Assembly (NCBI RefSeq): GCF_003173035.1
Contig: NZ_QGLE01000003.1
Coordinates: forward strand, 254,731 to 318,730
Source: Zavarzinia aquatilis
GTDB lineage: Bacteria > Pseudomonadota > Alphaproteobacteria > Zavarziniales > Zavarziniaceae
Length of the DNA: 64,000 nt
Reading direction: 5' to 3'
A model generated the notes under the pieces. The model made no database searches. It was not told the DNA's origin and saw only the letters and a program-made list of their open reading frames with translations. Of the stretch, positions 16,170 to 26,191 are shown piece by piece (within the stretch, counting starts at the first letter, position 1; every line of letters begins with the position of its first letter). A program made the position numbers and the translations under genes.

Positions 16170-17939
16170 ATGTCCAAGCGTGATACCAGCCTTCGCCGTC
16201 TCGCCGCCCCGGCCCTTCTGGTTGCCGCCGGGCTGGCCGCCGCCGCGCCCGCCGTGGCGCAGGACACGGCGCCTTCGCCCAACGCGACGATCAATCTCAT
16301 CAACCTGATGGTGAAACGCGGCCTGATCACCAAGGCCGACGCCGAGGGCCTGATCAAGCAGGCCGAGGCGGAAGCGGCGGCCGCGACCGCGGCGGCGGCT
16401 CCGGCAACGGCGGCGGCACCCGGCGGCACCACGGTGGCGGTGCCCAACCGCGATGGCACGGTGCGCGTCCAATATGTGCCCGAGATGGTGCGCAAGCAAA
16501 TCCGCGACGAGGTGCGCAGCGAAGTGATGGCGCAGGCCAAGCGCGAAGGCTGGGCCACGCCCAACGCCATTCCCGACTGGACCCAGCGCATCAAGATCAC
16601 CGGCGACCTGCGCCTGCGCTACGAGGGCGATTACTTCGGCGATACGTTCGCCGATCCGAACAATGCGGGTGAATTTCCCAATTTCAACGCCATCAATACC
16701 GGCAGCCCGGTCGATCTCGCCAATATCGCGCTCAATCCGCTGCCGCAGCTGAATGTCGATCAGGACCGCGAACGGATGCGCCTGCGCGCCCGGCTCGGCG
16801 TTGCGGCCGATATCGGCGATGGCTTCTCCACCGGTCTTCGCATCGCGACCGGCGACGGCGCCAGCCCGGTTAGCACGAACCAGAGCCTGGGCGGCAATGG
16901 CGGCGACTTCAGCAAATATTCGATCTGGCTCGACCGCGCCTACATCCGCTACAAGGGCGATATCGTCGACGGCCTCGACCTCACCCTCGATGGCGGGCGT
17001 TTCGACAATCCGTTCTTCGCGACAGACCTGATCTGGGACGACGATCTCGGCTTCGACGGGCTGGCTGCCGCCGCGCGCTATAACCCCGGCGGCAGCGCGA
17101 AACCCTTCGCGGTGCTGGGCGCCTTTCCGGTCTATAACACCGATTTCAACTTCGCCAGCAATCAGGCGACCAAATTCACCAGCCATGACAAATGGCTGCT
17201 GGGCGGCCAGGCCGGCCTCGACTGGAAGATCGCCGACGATTACAAGCTGAAGGCCGGCATCGCCTATTACCAGTTCAACGATATCAAGGGCCAGCTTTCC
17301 AGCCCCTGCGAGGTGGTCGGTTCGTCGACCGCCTGCGACACCGACGCGACGCGGCCCTCCTTCGCGCAGAAGGGCAACAGCTACATGGCCCTGCGCAACA
17401 TCCTGCCGACGGCGGCCAACGGCAATGGCACGACCGACCTTTACCAGTATTTCGGTCTCGCCACCGGTTTCCGCGAACTCTCGCTGACCGCGCGGCTGGA
17501 TCTCAGCGAATTCAAGACCCTGCCGATCGCGCTCGACGGCGAATATGTAAAGAACCTCGCCTTCGATGAAAGCCGCCTGCGTGCCAACGCGGTGAACAAC
17601 CGCGCGGTCACCAAGGCCGGCGATCCCATCGGCGAATTCGAGGGCGGCGATACCGCCTTCATGGCCCGCCTCACCCTCGGCAGCGAACAGGTGCGGCAGC
17701 GCTGGGACTGGAACCTGCGTTTTGCCTATAAATATCTGGAATCGGATTCGGTGGTCGACGGTTTCACCGACAGCGACTTTGGTCTTGGCGGCACCAACCT
17801 CGAAGGTTACGTCTTCGGCGGTGCCCTCGGTCTTGCCGACAATGTCGCGTTGTCGCTGCGCTGGCAGAGCGCGGACAGTCTCGCCGGCGCGCCCTATTCC
17901 GCCGATGTGCTGCAAGCCGACCTGAACGCGAGGTTCTGA
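16170..17939 (+). CDS. Putative outer-membrane porin
   Basis: Predicted 589 residues from ATG 16170, with GGGG about six bases before it; a GTG at 16158 would add four residues. The signal peptide ends at AVAQ (near residue 31). An N-terminal helical segment (INLMVKRGLITKADAEGLIK) precedes a barrel with alternating aromatic strands (IKITGDLRLRYEGDYFGDTF, then LTLDGGRFDNPFFATDLIWD) and a terminal Phe (LNARF). This matches the Porin_5-type putative porins. It lies in the ExbB-ExbD-TonB operon, so it is probably part of the same export or surface system. Confidence 0.82.
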   Translation: MSKRDTSLRRLAAPALLVAAGLAAAAPAVAQDTAPSPNATINLINLMVKRGLITKADAEGLIKQAEAEAAAATAAAAPATAAAPGGTTVAVPNRDGTVRVQYVPEMVRKQIRDEVRSEVMAQAKREGWATPNAIPDWTQRIKITGDLRLRYEGDYFGDTFADPNNAGEFPNFNAINTGSPVDLANIALNPLPQLNVDQDRERMRLRARLGVAADIGDGFSTGLRIATGDGASPVSTNQSLGGNGGDFSKYSIWLDRAYIRYKGDIVDGLDLTLDGGRFDNPFFATDLIWDDDLGFDGLAAAARYNPGGSAKPFAVLGAFPVYNTDFNFASNQATKFTSHDKWLLGGQAGLDWKIADDYKLKAGIAYYQFNDIKGQLSSPCEVVGSSTACDTDATRPSFAQKGNSYMALRNILPTAANGNGTTDLYQYFGLATGFRELSLTARLDLSEFKTLPIALDGEYVKNLAFDESRLRANAVNNRAVTKAGDPIGEFEGGDTAFMARLTLGSEQVRQRWDWNLRFAYKYLESDSVVDGFTDSDFGLGGTNLEGYVFGGALGLADNVALSLRWQSADSLAGAPYSADVLQADLNARF

Positions 17940-17941
17940 CC

Positions 17942-18565
17942 ATGTGGCGCCGCTCCGCTCTCGCCCTCGCGATCCTGACGGCTTCCGCCGGCATCGCCCT
18001 CGCCGATCAGGATACGGAAACCCGCCTGCGCGACGCGCTGCGCACCGCGACGGGCCAGCTCCGCGCGCTCGAGGATGAACGCACGGCGTTGCAGGCACGG
18101 GTCTCCGTCGCCGAGAAGGAGCGGGACGCGCTGAAGGCGCAGGTCGCGACCGTGAAGGACCAGCTCGCCGCCGCGCGCAAGGAAACCGCCGCCGAAGCCG
18201 GCAAGGTCGCCGAACTCGAAACACGGGCCGGCGAACAGGCCGGCGCGCTCGACCGGATGCAGGGCGTGCTGGGCCAGTGCCGCAGCGCCAACGAGAAGGC
18301 GGTCACGCTCGGCAAGTCGCTGGAGGAAGAGGGGCGCCGCCTTTCGGCCGAGCTGGACGGCCAGCGTGGCCGGGCGGACGCCTGCGAAGCGAAGAATATC
18401 GAACTTTACCGCGTCGGCAGCGAAATCCTCGATGCCTATGCCGGCGTTGGCCTTGGCGATGTCGTCGCGACGCGGGAACCGTTCCTTGGCCTCAAAAGGG
18501 TCGAGCTGGAAACCCTGGTGCAGGATTATCGCGACAAGCTGGCCGACGCCAAGGTGAAGCCGTGA
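17942..18565 (+). CDS. Periplasmic coiled-coil protein, function unknown
   Basis: Predicted 207 residues. A signal peptide (SALALAILTASAGIALA) is followed by a continuous heptad-rich helix from about 22 to 150 (TGQLRALEDERTALQARVSV, then EKERDALKAQVATVKDQLAA) and a C-terminal segment with GLGDVVATREPFLGLKRVEL. No enzymatic motif is visible. It begins 2 bp after the porin and its stop overlaps the PpiC start by 4 bp, so it is co-expressed with both. A scaffold or chaperone-like role in the periplasm is a guess from coiled coil and context. Confidence 0.75.
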   Translation: MWRRSALALAILTASAGIALADQDTETRLRDALRTATGQLRALEDERTALQARVSVAEKERDALKAQVATVKDQLAAARKETAAEAGKVAELETRAGEQAGALDRMQGVLGQCRSANEKAVTLGKSLEEEGRRLSAELDGQRGRADACEAKNIELYRVGSEILDAYAGVGLGDVVATREPFLGLKRVELETLVQDYRDKLADAKVKP

Positions 18566-19443
18566 GGCGCGCTCTCCTCGGCCTCGTGATCGGCCTTGGC
18601 CTCGCCGGGCCAGTGGCGGCGGCGGACGAGGTCATCGCCCGGGTCGGCGGTGTCGATATGACCGCGACGGAAGTGCGCGCCCTGCTCGACGGGCTCAGCC
18701 CGCAACAGCGCGAGGCGCTGGCGAAAGACCCGGCGGCGCTCGGCCGCCTGCTGCGCCAGATGCTGGCCGGCCGCCTCCTCCTCGCCGAGGCCGAGGCGAA
18801 GAAATGGGACAAGCGGCCCGAGGTCGCGGCCGCCATCGAACGCGCCCGCCAGTCGGTAATCGTCGAGAGTTACCTGCAGACCAAGGCGGTGGCGCCGGAT
18901 GGCTATCCGTCCGAGGCCGACATTGCCTCGGCCTATGATGCCAATCGCACCAGTTTCCTCGTGCCCCGGCAATATCGCCTCGCCCAGATTTTCATCGCGC
19001 TGCCCAAGGGCGCCGACAAGGCGGCGGAAGCGGCCGCGCAGAAGAAACTCGCCGCGGTACAGGCGGCGCTGAAGCCGAAGGGCGCCGATTTCCTCGCCCT
19101 CGCCAAACAATTCTCGGACGAGGAGGGCGCGGGGGCCGATCCCGCCTTCGCGGCAGAGACGGCGATCCGGCCGGAAATTCGCGAGCGTATCGCCGGCCTC
19201 GACGAAGGCGCTGTGACCGATCCCATCCGCCTCGACGATGGCTGGCATCTGGTGAAACTCTTCGCGACCAAGGCGGCCTATACCCGCCCGCTGGACGAGG
19301 TGCGGCCCCAGCTGGTCGAAGCCCTGCGCCGCGAGCGGGCGCAGGTGGAGGCGCAGAACTACATGGCCGGCCTGTTGCAGGCCAATCCCGCCGCGATCAA
19401 CGAAATCGCCCTGACCCGCCTGCTGGCCGGCGAGGGGCAGTAA
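18562..19443 (+). CDS. PpiC/SurA-type periplasmic peptidyl-prolyl isomerase
   Basis: Predicted 293 residues from GTG 18562, overlapping the previous stop (GTGA). The signal peptide ends AAA (near residue 21). An N-terminal SurA-like helical domain (NGLSP-type stretch LLDGLSPQQREALAKDP) precedes a parvulin domain near 120-235 (VPRQYRLAQIFIALPKGADK, then FLALAKQFSDEEGAGADPAF, then GWHLVKLF). It probably assists folding of exported or outer-membrane proteins. P. aeruginosa has a PpiC-type gene in its comparable pdt/exbB2 locus. This is the last plus-strand gene of the cluster; the next gene converges 4 bp away. Confidence 0.88.
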   Translation: MRRALLGLVIGLGLAGPVAAADEVIARVGGVDMTATEVRALLDGLSPQQREALAKDPAALGRLLRQMLAGRLLLAEAEAKKWDKRPEVAAAIERARQSVIVESYLQTKAVAPDGYPSEADIASAYDANRTSFLVPRQYRLAQIFIALPKGADKAAEAAAQKKLAAVQAALKPKGADFLALAKQFSDEEGAGADPAFAAETAIRPEIRERIAGLDEGAVTDPIRLDDGWHLVKLFATKAAYTRPLDEVRPQLVEALRRERAQVEAQNYMAGLLQANPAAINEIALTRLLAGEGQ

Positions 19444-19447
19444 CCGC

Positions 19448-20350
19448 TCAAGACCGTCCGGCCAGCAGCGCCCGCGCCACCTTGGAGCCGCTCTGCCGGC
19501 CGAGGTGGCCGGCGATAAAGGCCCCGGCATCGACCAGAAGGTTCAGGTCGACGCCGCAGGCGAGCCCAAGGCCGTTCAGCAGATAGACGACATCCTCGGT
19601 CGCGACATTACCGCTCGCGCCCTTCGCGTAGGGGCAGCCGCCCAGCCCGCCGACCGAGGCATCGAAGGTGGCGACGCCCAGTTGCAGCGAGGCATTGATA
19701 TTGGCGATCGCCATGCCATAGGTGTCGTGATAGTGGCCGGCGAGGCGGGACAGCGGCACGAATTTGGCCACAGCCTCGATCATGCGGGAAATGGAGAGCG
19801 GGGTGCCGACGCCGATGGTGTCACCCAGCGAGACTTCCCGGCAGCCCATCACCATCAGTTCGGCCGCGACCCTCGCGACCTGCGCGGGCGCGATGGCGCC
19901 TTCATAGGGGCAGCCGACGACGCAGGAGACATAGCCTCGCACCGAAACGCCCGCCGCCGCCGCTGCGTCCACGACGGGACGGAAGCGTTCAAGGCTTTCC
20001 GCGATGGAACAATTGATGTTGCGTTGGGAAAAGCTCTCGGACGCGGCGGCGAAGACCGCGACTTCCGTCGCGCCCGCGGCCAGCGCGGCCTCGAAACCCT
20101 TCAGGTTCGGGGTCAGCACCGGATAGGTAACGCCCGGTCGCCGGGTTATGCCCTCGAGAACCGCCGTGTTGTCGGCCATCTGCGGCACCCACTTCGGCGA
20201 AACGAAGGCGGTCGCTTCGATCATGGTCAGGCCCGCCGTGGCCAGTTTGTCGATCAGGGCGATCTTCACCGCGGTCGGCACCACGCCCGGCTCGTTCTGC
20301 AGGCCATCGCGGGGTCCGACCTCGACGATTGTGACGGTCTTCGGCAACAT
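19448..20350 (-). CDS. mvaB: Hydroxymethylglutaryl-CoA lyase
   Basis: Predicted 300 residues, full length for HMG-CoA lyase. The N-terminal [12 protein letters not shown] motif and the active-site cysteine signature [14 protein letters not shown] are both present. It cleaves HMG-CoA to acetoacetate and acetyl-CoA, the last step of leucine/isovalerate breakdown. It is the third gene of a minus-strand operon, 11 bp after the carboxylase alpha subunit. Confidence 0.93.
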   Translation of the reverse strand: MLPKTVTIVEVGPRDGLQNEPGVVPTAVKIALIDKLATAGLTMIEATAFVSPKWVPQMADNTAVLEGITRRPGVTYPVLTPNLKGFEAALAAGATEVAVFAAASESFSQRNINCSIAESLERFRPVVDAAAAAGVSVRGYVSCVVGCPYEGAIAPAQVARVAAELMVMGCREVSLGDTIGVGTPLSISRMIEAVAKFVPLSRLAGHYHDTYGMAIANINASLQLGVATFDASVGGLGGCPYAKGASGNVATEDVVYLLNGLGLACGVDLNLLVDAGAFIAGHLGRQSGSKVARALLAGRS

Positions 20351-20361
20351 CGGCCTCTCCC

Positions 20362-22335
20362 TCAGGCTTCCGCCTCGAACTGGACGAGGGCGGCGCCCTC
20401 GGCCACCTGATCGCCGACCGCGAAGCGGTATTCGCGCAACGTGCCGGCGGCGGGGGCGGTGATCGTATGTTCCATCTTCATGGCTTCGAGCACCAAGAGC
20501 GGCGTTCCCTTGTCCAGCTTCGCGCCGACCTCGGCCAGCAGGGCGACGATCTTGCCCGGCATGGGCGCGACCAGGCCGCCGGCCTCGCCTTCGTCCTCGA
20601 AATCCTGATGCAGGGGATCGTGATGGCGCAGGATGTGATGGTCGCCGTTCAGGAACACATGGCGCGTCTCGCCCAGCAGGGCGACGCTGGCCCGCAGGCG
20701 CCGGCCGCCGAGGTCGAGCATCATGCCGCCTGCCGCGTCCAGACTGGCGCTGGCGAGGCAGGTCACGCCATCGACGGTCAGTCTCCAGCCCGGGCCCTCC
20801 GCCACGATGGCGACGAGGTGCAAGGTCTCGCCGTCGAGGTAATGCAGCCGGCGCGGAACGGACATGGTGGCGCGCCAGTTGTCAGGCCGGGTCCAGGGGT
20901 CGGCGCCCGCGGCGGCCTGCTCCCGGCACAGGTCGGCGAGGGCGGCGGCCAGTACGGCATCGCGGGGCGTGGGCGCTTGCGGCGGGAACAGGGCCGTGTG
21001 TTCCCGCTCGATGAGGCCCGTGTCGAGGTCCGCGCCCGCGAAGGACGGGCAGGCGATCAGCCGGCCGAGGAAGGCGACATTGGTCGTCACCCCGGCGATG
21101 CGCACCGCCTTCAGCGCGGTGCCCATGCGGGCGAGGGCGGCATCCCGGTCGCGGTCCCAGACGATCAGCTTCGCCACCATGGGGTCGTAATGGGGCGTGA
21201 TGTCGTCGCCCTGTTCCACCCCGCTGTCGAGGCGGACATGGGCGCCCTCGGCCGGGGCCTCGAAATGGACGAGGCGGCCGATGGACGGCAGGAAGCCCCG
21301 GCCCGCGTCTTCGGCATAGATACGGGCCTCGATGGCATGGCCGTCGATGGAAAGCTGATCCTGCATCAGGGGCAGGGGCTCGCCCGCGGCGACCCGGATC
21401 TGCCATTCGACCAGATCCTGCCCGGTGATCATCTCGGTCACCGGATGTTCGACCTGCAGGCGGGTGTTCATTTCCATGAAGAAGAAGCGCCCGTCGTTGC
21501 CGACGATGAATTCGACCGTGCCGGCGCCGACATAGCCGACGGCGCGGGCGGCGGCCACCGCGGCCTCGCCCATGGCGCGGCGCCTCGCCTCGTCCATGCC
21601 GGGGGCCGGCGCTTCCTCCAGCACCTTCTGGTGCCGGCGCTGCACCGAGCAATCGCGCTCGAACAGATGGACGCAGTTGCCGTGGGCATCGCCGAAGACC
21701 TGAATCTCGATATGGCGCGGCCGGGTGACATAACGCTCGACAAGGACGAGGTCGGACCCGAAGGAAGCCGCGGCCTCCCGCCGGCAGGAGGCGAGGGCGC
21801 TGGCGAAGTCCTCCGCCCGCTCGACAAGGCGCATCCCCTTGCCGCCGCCGCCCGCCGCCGCCTTGATCAGCACGGGGTAACCGATGCGCGCGGCTTCGGT
21901 GGCGAGAAAATCCGGCTCCTGCTCGGCGCCGTGATAGCCGGGGGTGAGGGGAACACCAGCGGTTTCCATCAGCGATTTGGCTGCGGATTTGCTGCCCATG
22001 GCGCGAATGGCGGCGGGGGGCGGGCCGATGAAGGTGATCCCCGCTTCGGCGCAGGCCTCCGCGAAATCGGCGTTTTCCGACAGGAAGCCGTAACCGGGGT
22101 GGATCGCCTGTGCCCCGGTCGCCCGGGCGGCGGCGAGGATGTTCTCGGCGACTAGATAGGATTCGCGCGCGGCGGCCGGGCCGATCAGTACCGCCTCGTC
22201 GGCGAGGCGGACATGGCGGGCGCCGGCATCGGCCTCGGAATAGACGGCGACGGTGCGCAGGCCCATGCGCCGGGCGGTGCGGATGACGCGGCAGGCAATC
22301 TCGCCCCGGTTGGCGATCAGGATGGTGTCGAACAT
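20362..22335 (-). CDS. liuD: Methylcrotonyl-CoA carboxylase, biotin-containing alpha subunit
   Basis: Predicted 657 residues. It has a biotin-carboxylase domain ([20 protein letters not shown] at the start; [10 protein letters not shown] for [17 protein letters not shown]), a linker, and a C-terminal biotinyl domain with the AMKM lysine ([14 protein letters not shown]). ATG 22335 has GGGGGGAG upstream. The partner beta subunit is 17 bp upstream and HMG-CoA lyase follows, which points to 3-methylcrotonyl-CoA rather than propionyl- or acetyl-CoA as substrate. The frame extends further 5' but has no family similarity there. Confidence 0.92.
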   Translation of the reverse strand: MFDTILIANRGEIACRVIRTARRMGLRTVAVYSEADAGARHVRLADEAVLIGPAAARESYLVAENILAAARATGAQAIHPGYGFLSENADFAEACAEAGITFIGPPPAAIRAMGSKSAAKSLMETAGVPLTPGYHGAEQEPDFLATEAARIGYPVLIKAAAGGGGKGMRLVERAEDFASALASCRREAAASFGSDLVLVERYVTRPRHIEIQVFGDAHGNCVHLFERDCSVQRRHQKVLEEAPAPGMDEARRRAMGEAAVAAARAVGYVGAGTVEFIVGNDGRFFFMEMNTRLQVEHPVTEMITGQDLVEWQIRVAAGEPLPLMQDQLSIDGHAIEARIYAEDAGRGFLPSIGRLVHFEAPAEGAHVRLDSGVEQGDDITPHYDPMVAKLIVWDRDRDAALARMGTALKAVRIAGVTTNVAFLGRLIACPSFAGADLDTGLIEREHTALFPPQAPTPRDAVLAAALADLCREQAAAGADPWTRPDNWRATMSVPRRLHYLDGETLHLVAIVAEGPGWRLTVDGVTCLASASLDAAGGMMLDLGGRRLRASVALLGETRHVFLNGDHHILRHHDPLHQDFEDEGEAGGLVAPMPGKIVALLAEVGAKLDKGTPLLVLEAMKMEHTITAPAAGTLREYRFAVGDQVAEGAALVQFEAEA

Positions 22336-22352
22336 CTGGAACTCCCCCCGGG

Positions 22353-23960
22353 TCACATGCGGAAGACGCCGAAGCGGGTCGACGGGATCGGCGCGTTCAG
22401 CGTCGCCGACAGCGACAGGCCCAGCATCCGCCTCGTCTGGGCGGGATCGAAGATGCCGTCGTCCCACAGGCGGGCACTGGCGTAATAGGGATGGCCCTGT
22501 TCCTCGTATTGGGCGCGGATCGGGGCCTTGAAGGCGTCTTCCTCGGCCGCGCTCCAGGTGCCGCCCCTGGCTTCGATGCCGTCGCGGCGAACGGTCGCCA
22601 GCACGCTCGCCGCCTGCTCGCCACCCATCACCGAAATCCGCGCGTTCGGCCACATGTAGAGGAAGCGGGGCGAATAAGCCCGGCCGCACATGCCGTAGTT
22701 GCCAGCGCCGTAGGAACCGCCGACGACCAGGGTGAGCTTGGGCACGGCGGCGGTGGCGACCGCGGTCACCATCTTGGCGCCATGCTTGGCGATGCCTTCG
22801 TTCTCGTATTTCCGGCCGACCATGAAGCCCGAGATATTCTGCAGGAACAGCAGTGGAATGCCGCGCTGGGCGCAGAGTTCGATGAAATGGGCGCCCTTCT
22901 GCGCGGATTCGCCGAACAAGATGCCGTTGTTGGCGACGATGCCGACCGGGATGCCCCACAGATGGGCAAAACCCGTAACGAGGGTGGTGCCGAAGCGCGC
23001 CTTGAATTCGTCGAGGCGGGAGCCGTCGACGATCCGGGCGATGATCTCGCGGATGTCATAGGGCTTGCGCGTATCGCGCGGCACGATGCCGTAAAGCTCC
23101 TCGGCCGGATACAGCGGCTCCTCCGGCGTCGCCAGTTTCACCGTGTCGGGCCGGCGCCAGTTCAGATTGGCGACGATGCGTCGGGCGATGGCGAGGGCGT
23201 GGGTGTCATTTTCCGCCAGATGATCGGCGACGCCCGAGATGCGGGCATGGACATCGCCGCCGCCCAGATCCTCGGCCGTCACCACTTCGCCGGTGGCGGC
23301 TTTCACCAGTGGCGGGCCGCCGAGGAAGATCGTGCCCTGATTGCGCACGATCACGCTTTCGTCCGCCATGGCGGGGACATAGGCCCCGCCCGCGGTGCAG
23401 GACCCCATGACGACGGCGATCTGCGGGATGCCCTTCGCCGACATCTGGGCCTGATTGTAGAAGATGCGGCCGAAGTGGTTCTTGTCGGGAAAGACCTCGT
23501 CCTGGTTCGGCAGGTTGGCGCCGCCGGAATCGACCAGATAGACGCAAGGCAGGTGGTTTTCCTCGGCGATTTCCTGCGCCCGCAGGTGCTTCTTCACCGA
23601 AACCGGGTAATAGGTGCCGCCCTTGATGGTCGCGTCGTTGCAGACGATGACGCATTCGGTGCCGGAAATCCGGCCGATGCCGGTGATGATGCCGGCGCCC
23701 GGGCTGTCGCCGCCATAAAGTCCATGGGCCGCCATCTGCGAGAATTCGAGGAAGGGCGCGCCGGGGTCGAGCAGGGCCGCCACCCGGTCGCGCGGCAGCA
23801 GCTTGCCGCGCGCGACATGTTTCTGGCGCGCCGCCGGGCCGCCGCCTTCCGCGGCCTGGGCGATCTTCTCGCGCAGGTCGGCGACGAGGCCGCGCATATG
23901 TTCGGCATTGGCGCGGAAATCGTCGGCGCGGGGCGACAGGGCGGATCGGATGACGGACAT
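22353..23960 (-). CDS. liuB: Methylcrotonyl-CoA carboxylase beta (carboxyltransferase) subunit
   Basis: Predicted 535 residues, the standard MccB length. The crotonase-fold carboxyltransferase signature is evident: [43 protein letters not shown] and a [12 protein letters not shown] stretch. It transfers carboxyl from biotin to 3-methylcrotonyl-CoA. It leads the operon liuB-liuD-mvaB. The other usual members, isovaleryl-CoA dehydrogenase and methylglutaconyl-CoA hydratase, are absent here. Confidence 0.93.
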   Translation of the reverse strand: MSVIRSALSPRADDFRANAEHMRGLVADLREKIAQAAEGGGPAARQKHVARGKLLPRDRVAALLDPGAPFLEFSQMAAHGLYGGDSPGAGIITGIGRISGTECVIVCNDATIKGGTYYPVSVKKHLRAQEIAEENHLPCVYLVDSGGANLPNQDEVFPDKNHFGRIFYNQAQMSAKGIPQIAVVMGSCTAGGAYVPAMADESVIVRNQGTIFLGGPPLVKAATGEVVTAEDLGGGDVHARISGVADHLAENDTHALAIARRIVANLNWRRPDTVKLATPEEPLYPAEELYGIVPRDTRKPYDIREIIARIVDGSRLDEFKARFGTTLVTGFAHLWGIPVGIVANNGILFGESAQKGAHFIELCAQRGIPLLFLQNISGFMVGRKYENEGIAKHGAKMVTAVATAAVPKLTLVVGGSYGAGNYGMCGRAYSPRFLYMWPNARISVMGGEQAASVLATVRRDGIEARGGTWSAAEEDAFKAPIRAQYEEQGHPYYASARLWDDGIFDPAQTRRMLGLSLSATLNAPIPSTRFGVFRM

Positions 23961-24075
23961 GGACTTCCTCGGGGGGGCTTCCTCGGCCGGGGGCTTCGAT
24001 GTTCTTGTGGCGCCCCCGGCTCTTTGCAGATTATAGGCTTTGCCGTGTCCTGTCCTGCCACGCAGGGGTCAAATC

Positions 24076-25122
24076 GTGCCAACTCCTGACGCCGCGCCGC
24101 GCGCGACCCCCGCCGCCTTCATCAGGGCGATCCTCGCCGCCTATAGGGGGCAGGGCCGCGATCCGGCGCCTGCCCTCGCCCGGGCGCAGATCGACCCTGC
24201 CGGCCTTGCCGGGCCGGGCGCCGGGGTGACGGCGGCCCAGCTGGAAGCCATGGCCGGCCGCGCCATGCGCGAGCTGGACGACGAGGCGCTGGGCTGGTTT
24301 TCCCGGCGCCTGCCCTGGGGCTCCTATGGCCTGCTGGCGCGGGGCTCGCTCACCGCGCCGGACATCCACACCGCCCTGCGGCGCTGGTTCCGCCACCACG
24401 CCCTGCTGACCGACGATGTCAGCCTCGCGCTCGAGGCCGAGGGGACGGAGGCGCGGGTTCACCTGCGCGAGAACCAGCCCCTCGGCGGCGATGCCGACAT
24501 GCGCGAATTCTGCCATGTCACCCTGCTGCGCAATGCCATCGGCTTTTCCAGCTGGCTGGCGGATTCCCGCATCGCCCTGACCGAGGCGTGGTTTCCTTAT
24601 CCCGCGCCCGATCATGCCGGGGCTTATGATCTTCTGTTCGGCTGCCCCACGCGCTTTGGCGCGGTCGATGCCGGGGTTGCCTTCGATGCCCGCTATCTCG
24701 CCCTGCCGGTGCGGCGCGACGAGGCGGCGATGCGCGAGATGCTGCGCAACGCCCTGCCGCTGATCGTGCTGCGCTACAAGCGCGACCGCCTGCTGCTGCG
24801 CCGGGCGCAGGCCCTGCTGGCGACGCGGCCGGAATTGCTGGCCAACGCCGAGGCGCTGGCCGGCGCGCTGAACCTTTCGGTCCGCAGTCTGCACCGCCAG
24901 CTGGCGCGGGAGGGCACCTCGCTTCAGACCCTGAAGGACGAGGCGCGCAAGGCCGAGGCGATCCGCCTGCTCGACCGCAGCAACCGGCCGGTGAAGCAGA
25001 TCGCGGCGCAGACCGGATTCGCCAACGAAAGGAGCTTCGCCCGCGCCTTCCGCGGCTGGACCGGGGTCAGCCCGGCGGCCTGGCGTCTTGGTGAACGTGC
25101 AGATAAATCGAACGAATATTGA
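24076..25122 (+). CDS. AraC-family regulator divergent from the liu operon
   Basis: Predicted 348 residues from GTG 24076, which has AGGGGT seven bases before it; the frame opens at TTG 24040. The N-terminal ~200 residues fit the arabinose-binding-like sensor of OruR/ArgR-type AraC proteins (LGWFSRRLPWGSYGLLARGS, then MREFCHVTLLRNAIGFSSWL). The C-terminus is the AraC DNA-binding domain (LNLSVRSLHRQLAREGTSLQ, then TGFANERSFARAFRGWTGVS). The 115-bp divergent spacing makes it the likely regulator of the leucine-degradation genes (inference). Confidence 0.87.
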   Translation: MPTPDAAPRATPAAFIRAILAAYRGQGRDPAPALARAQIDPAGLAGPGAGVTAAQLEAMAGRAMRELDDEALGWFSRRLPWGSYGLLARGSLTAPDIHTALRRWFRHHALLTDDVSLALEAEGTEARVHLRENQPLGGDADMREFCHVTLLRNAIGFSSWLADSRIALTEAWFPYPAPDHAGAYDLLFGCPTRFGAVDAGVAFDARYLALPVRRDEAAMREMLRNALPLIVLRYKRDRLLLRRAQALLATRPELLANAEALAGALNLSVRSLHRQLAREGTSLQTLKDEARKAEAIRLLDRSNRPVKQIAAQTGFANERSFARAFRGWTGVSPAAWRLGERADKSNEY

Positions 25123-25128
25123 AATATT
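25115..25128. promoter_or_regulatory. AT-rich leader of the YeiH gene with AATATT repeat
   Basis: AATATT-GA-AATATT sits at the AraC stop, 67 bp before the YeiH start, in a short AT-rich stretch (25115-25155) that also holds GATAAT. It resembles a promoter/LysR-type operator region. No spacing test against a known site was possible. Confidence 0.25.
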
Positions 25129-25194
25129 AGTTGTTTGATCGGATAATGATCTGGATGGCAGCCTGAACTCCACTTCGATCATGGAGTTTCGGTC

Positions 25195-26187
25195 ATGCGT
25201 ATCCTGTCCCTGCCCGCGCAAATCGCGTCCGGCGTGGGCCTTGCCGGGGTGGTCGCGGCGGGCGGCTTCCTGCTGCACCGCCTGCCCGGCCTTGGATTGT
25301 TCAGCCCCATGATCCTGGCCATCCTGCTCGGCATTCTGTGGCGCAATATCGTCGGCGTGCCGGCCCGGGCGGTGGCGGGTTTCCAGTTTGCGCAACGCCG
25401 CCTGCTGCGCCTTGCGATCATCCTGCTCGGCCTGCAATTGACGGCGGCGCAGGTCGCTTCGGTGGGGCCGGGCGGCATGGCCGTGATCGGCCTCAGCCTC
25501 GCGGGCACCTTCCTGTTCACCGTCCTGCTCGGCCGTCTGCTGGGGGTGGAGCGGGGGCTGGCGGCGCTGATCGCGGCCGGCACCTCGATCTGCGGTGCTT
25601 CCGCCGTCGTCGCCGCCAACACGGCGATCCGCGCGCGGGACGAGGATGTCGCTTATGCCATCGCCTGCGTCACCGTCTTCGGCTCCATCGCCATGGTGCT
25701 CTATCCACTGGCGGCGCCGCTGCTCGGGCTCGGCGCGCAGGGTTTCGGCCTGTGGGCCGGGGCGTCGATCCACGAAATCGCCCAGGTCGTCGCCGCTTCC
25801 TATCAGGAAGGACCGGCGGCCGGCGATTTTGGCACCATCGCCAAGCTGGCGCGGGTCATGCTGCTGGCGCCGGTGGTGATCGGCCTTGGCTTTGCCGTCC
25901 GCGCAGGGGGCGAGGGCGAGCGGGCGGCGCGGGCGCCGCTGCCCTGGTTCGTGCTGGGTTTCATCGCCCTCGTCGGGCTGAACAGCATCGTCGCCGTGCC
26001 GCCTGCGGTCACGGCGGGGGCGGCGACGGCGACATCCTTGCTGCTGACCACGGCGCTGGCGGCGATGGGGCTGGAGACGGATATCCGCCGGCTGAAGGCG
26101 CGGGGCCTGCGCCCCCTGCTGCTGGGCGCCGCGGCCTTTCTTTTCATCGCCGGTTTCAGTCTGATGCTGGTCGAGACCATAGGCTGA
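25195..26187 (+). CDS. yeiH: YeiH-family putative sulfate/anion exporter
   Basis: Predicted 330 residues with about ten membrane helices. Family hallmarks are the N-terminal GLFSPMILAILLGILWRN and AGTSICGASAVVAA, and later ASIHEIAQVVAASYQEG. It belongs to UPF0324 (YeiH/YadS) inner-membrane proteins, proposed sulfate or sulfonate-related exporters; the substrate is not proven from sequence. The LysR gene 4 bp downstream matches the E. coli yeiH-yeiE association. Confidence 0.88.
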   Translation: MRILSLPAQIASGVGLAGVVAAGGFLLHRLPGLGLFSPMILAILLGILWRNIVGVPARAVAGFQFAQRRLLRLAIILLGLQLTAAQVASVGPGGMAVIGLSLAGTFLFTVLLGRLLGVERGLAALIAAGTSICGASAVVAANTAIRARDEDVAYAIACVTVFGSIAMVLYPLAAPLLGLGAQGFGLWAGASIHEIAQVVAASYQEGPAAGDFGTIAKLARVMLLAPVVIGLGFAVRAGGEGERAARAPLPWFVLGFIALVGLNSIVAVPPAVTAGAATATSLLLTTALAAMGLETDIRRLKARGLRPLLLGAAAFLFIAGFSLMLVETIG

Positions 26188-26191
26188 CCCG

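Noticed and set aside
15642-18224. 860-codon open frame on the minus strand
   Set aside because: It is antisense to the TonB-like, porin and coiled-coil genes, which have signal peptides and family motifs. The translation is arginine-rich, low in motifs and typical of GC-rich shadow frames.
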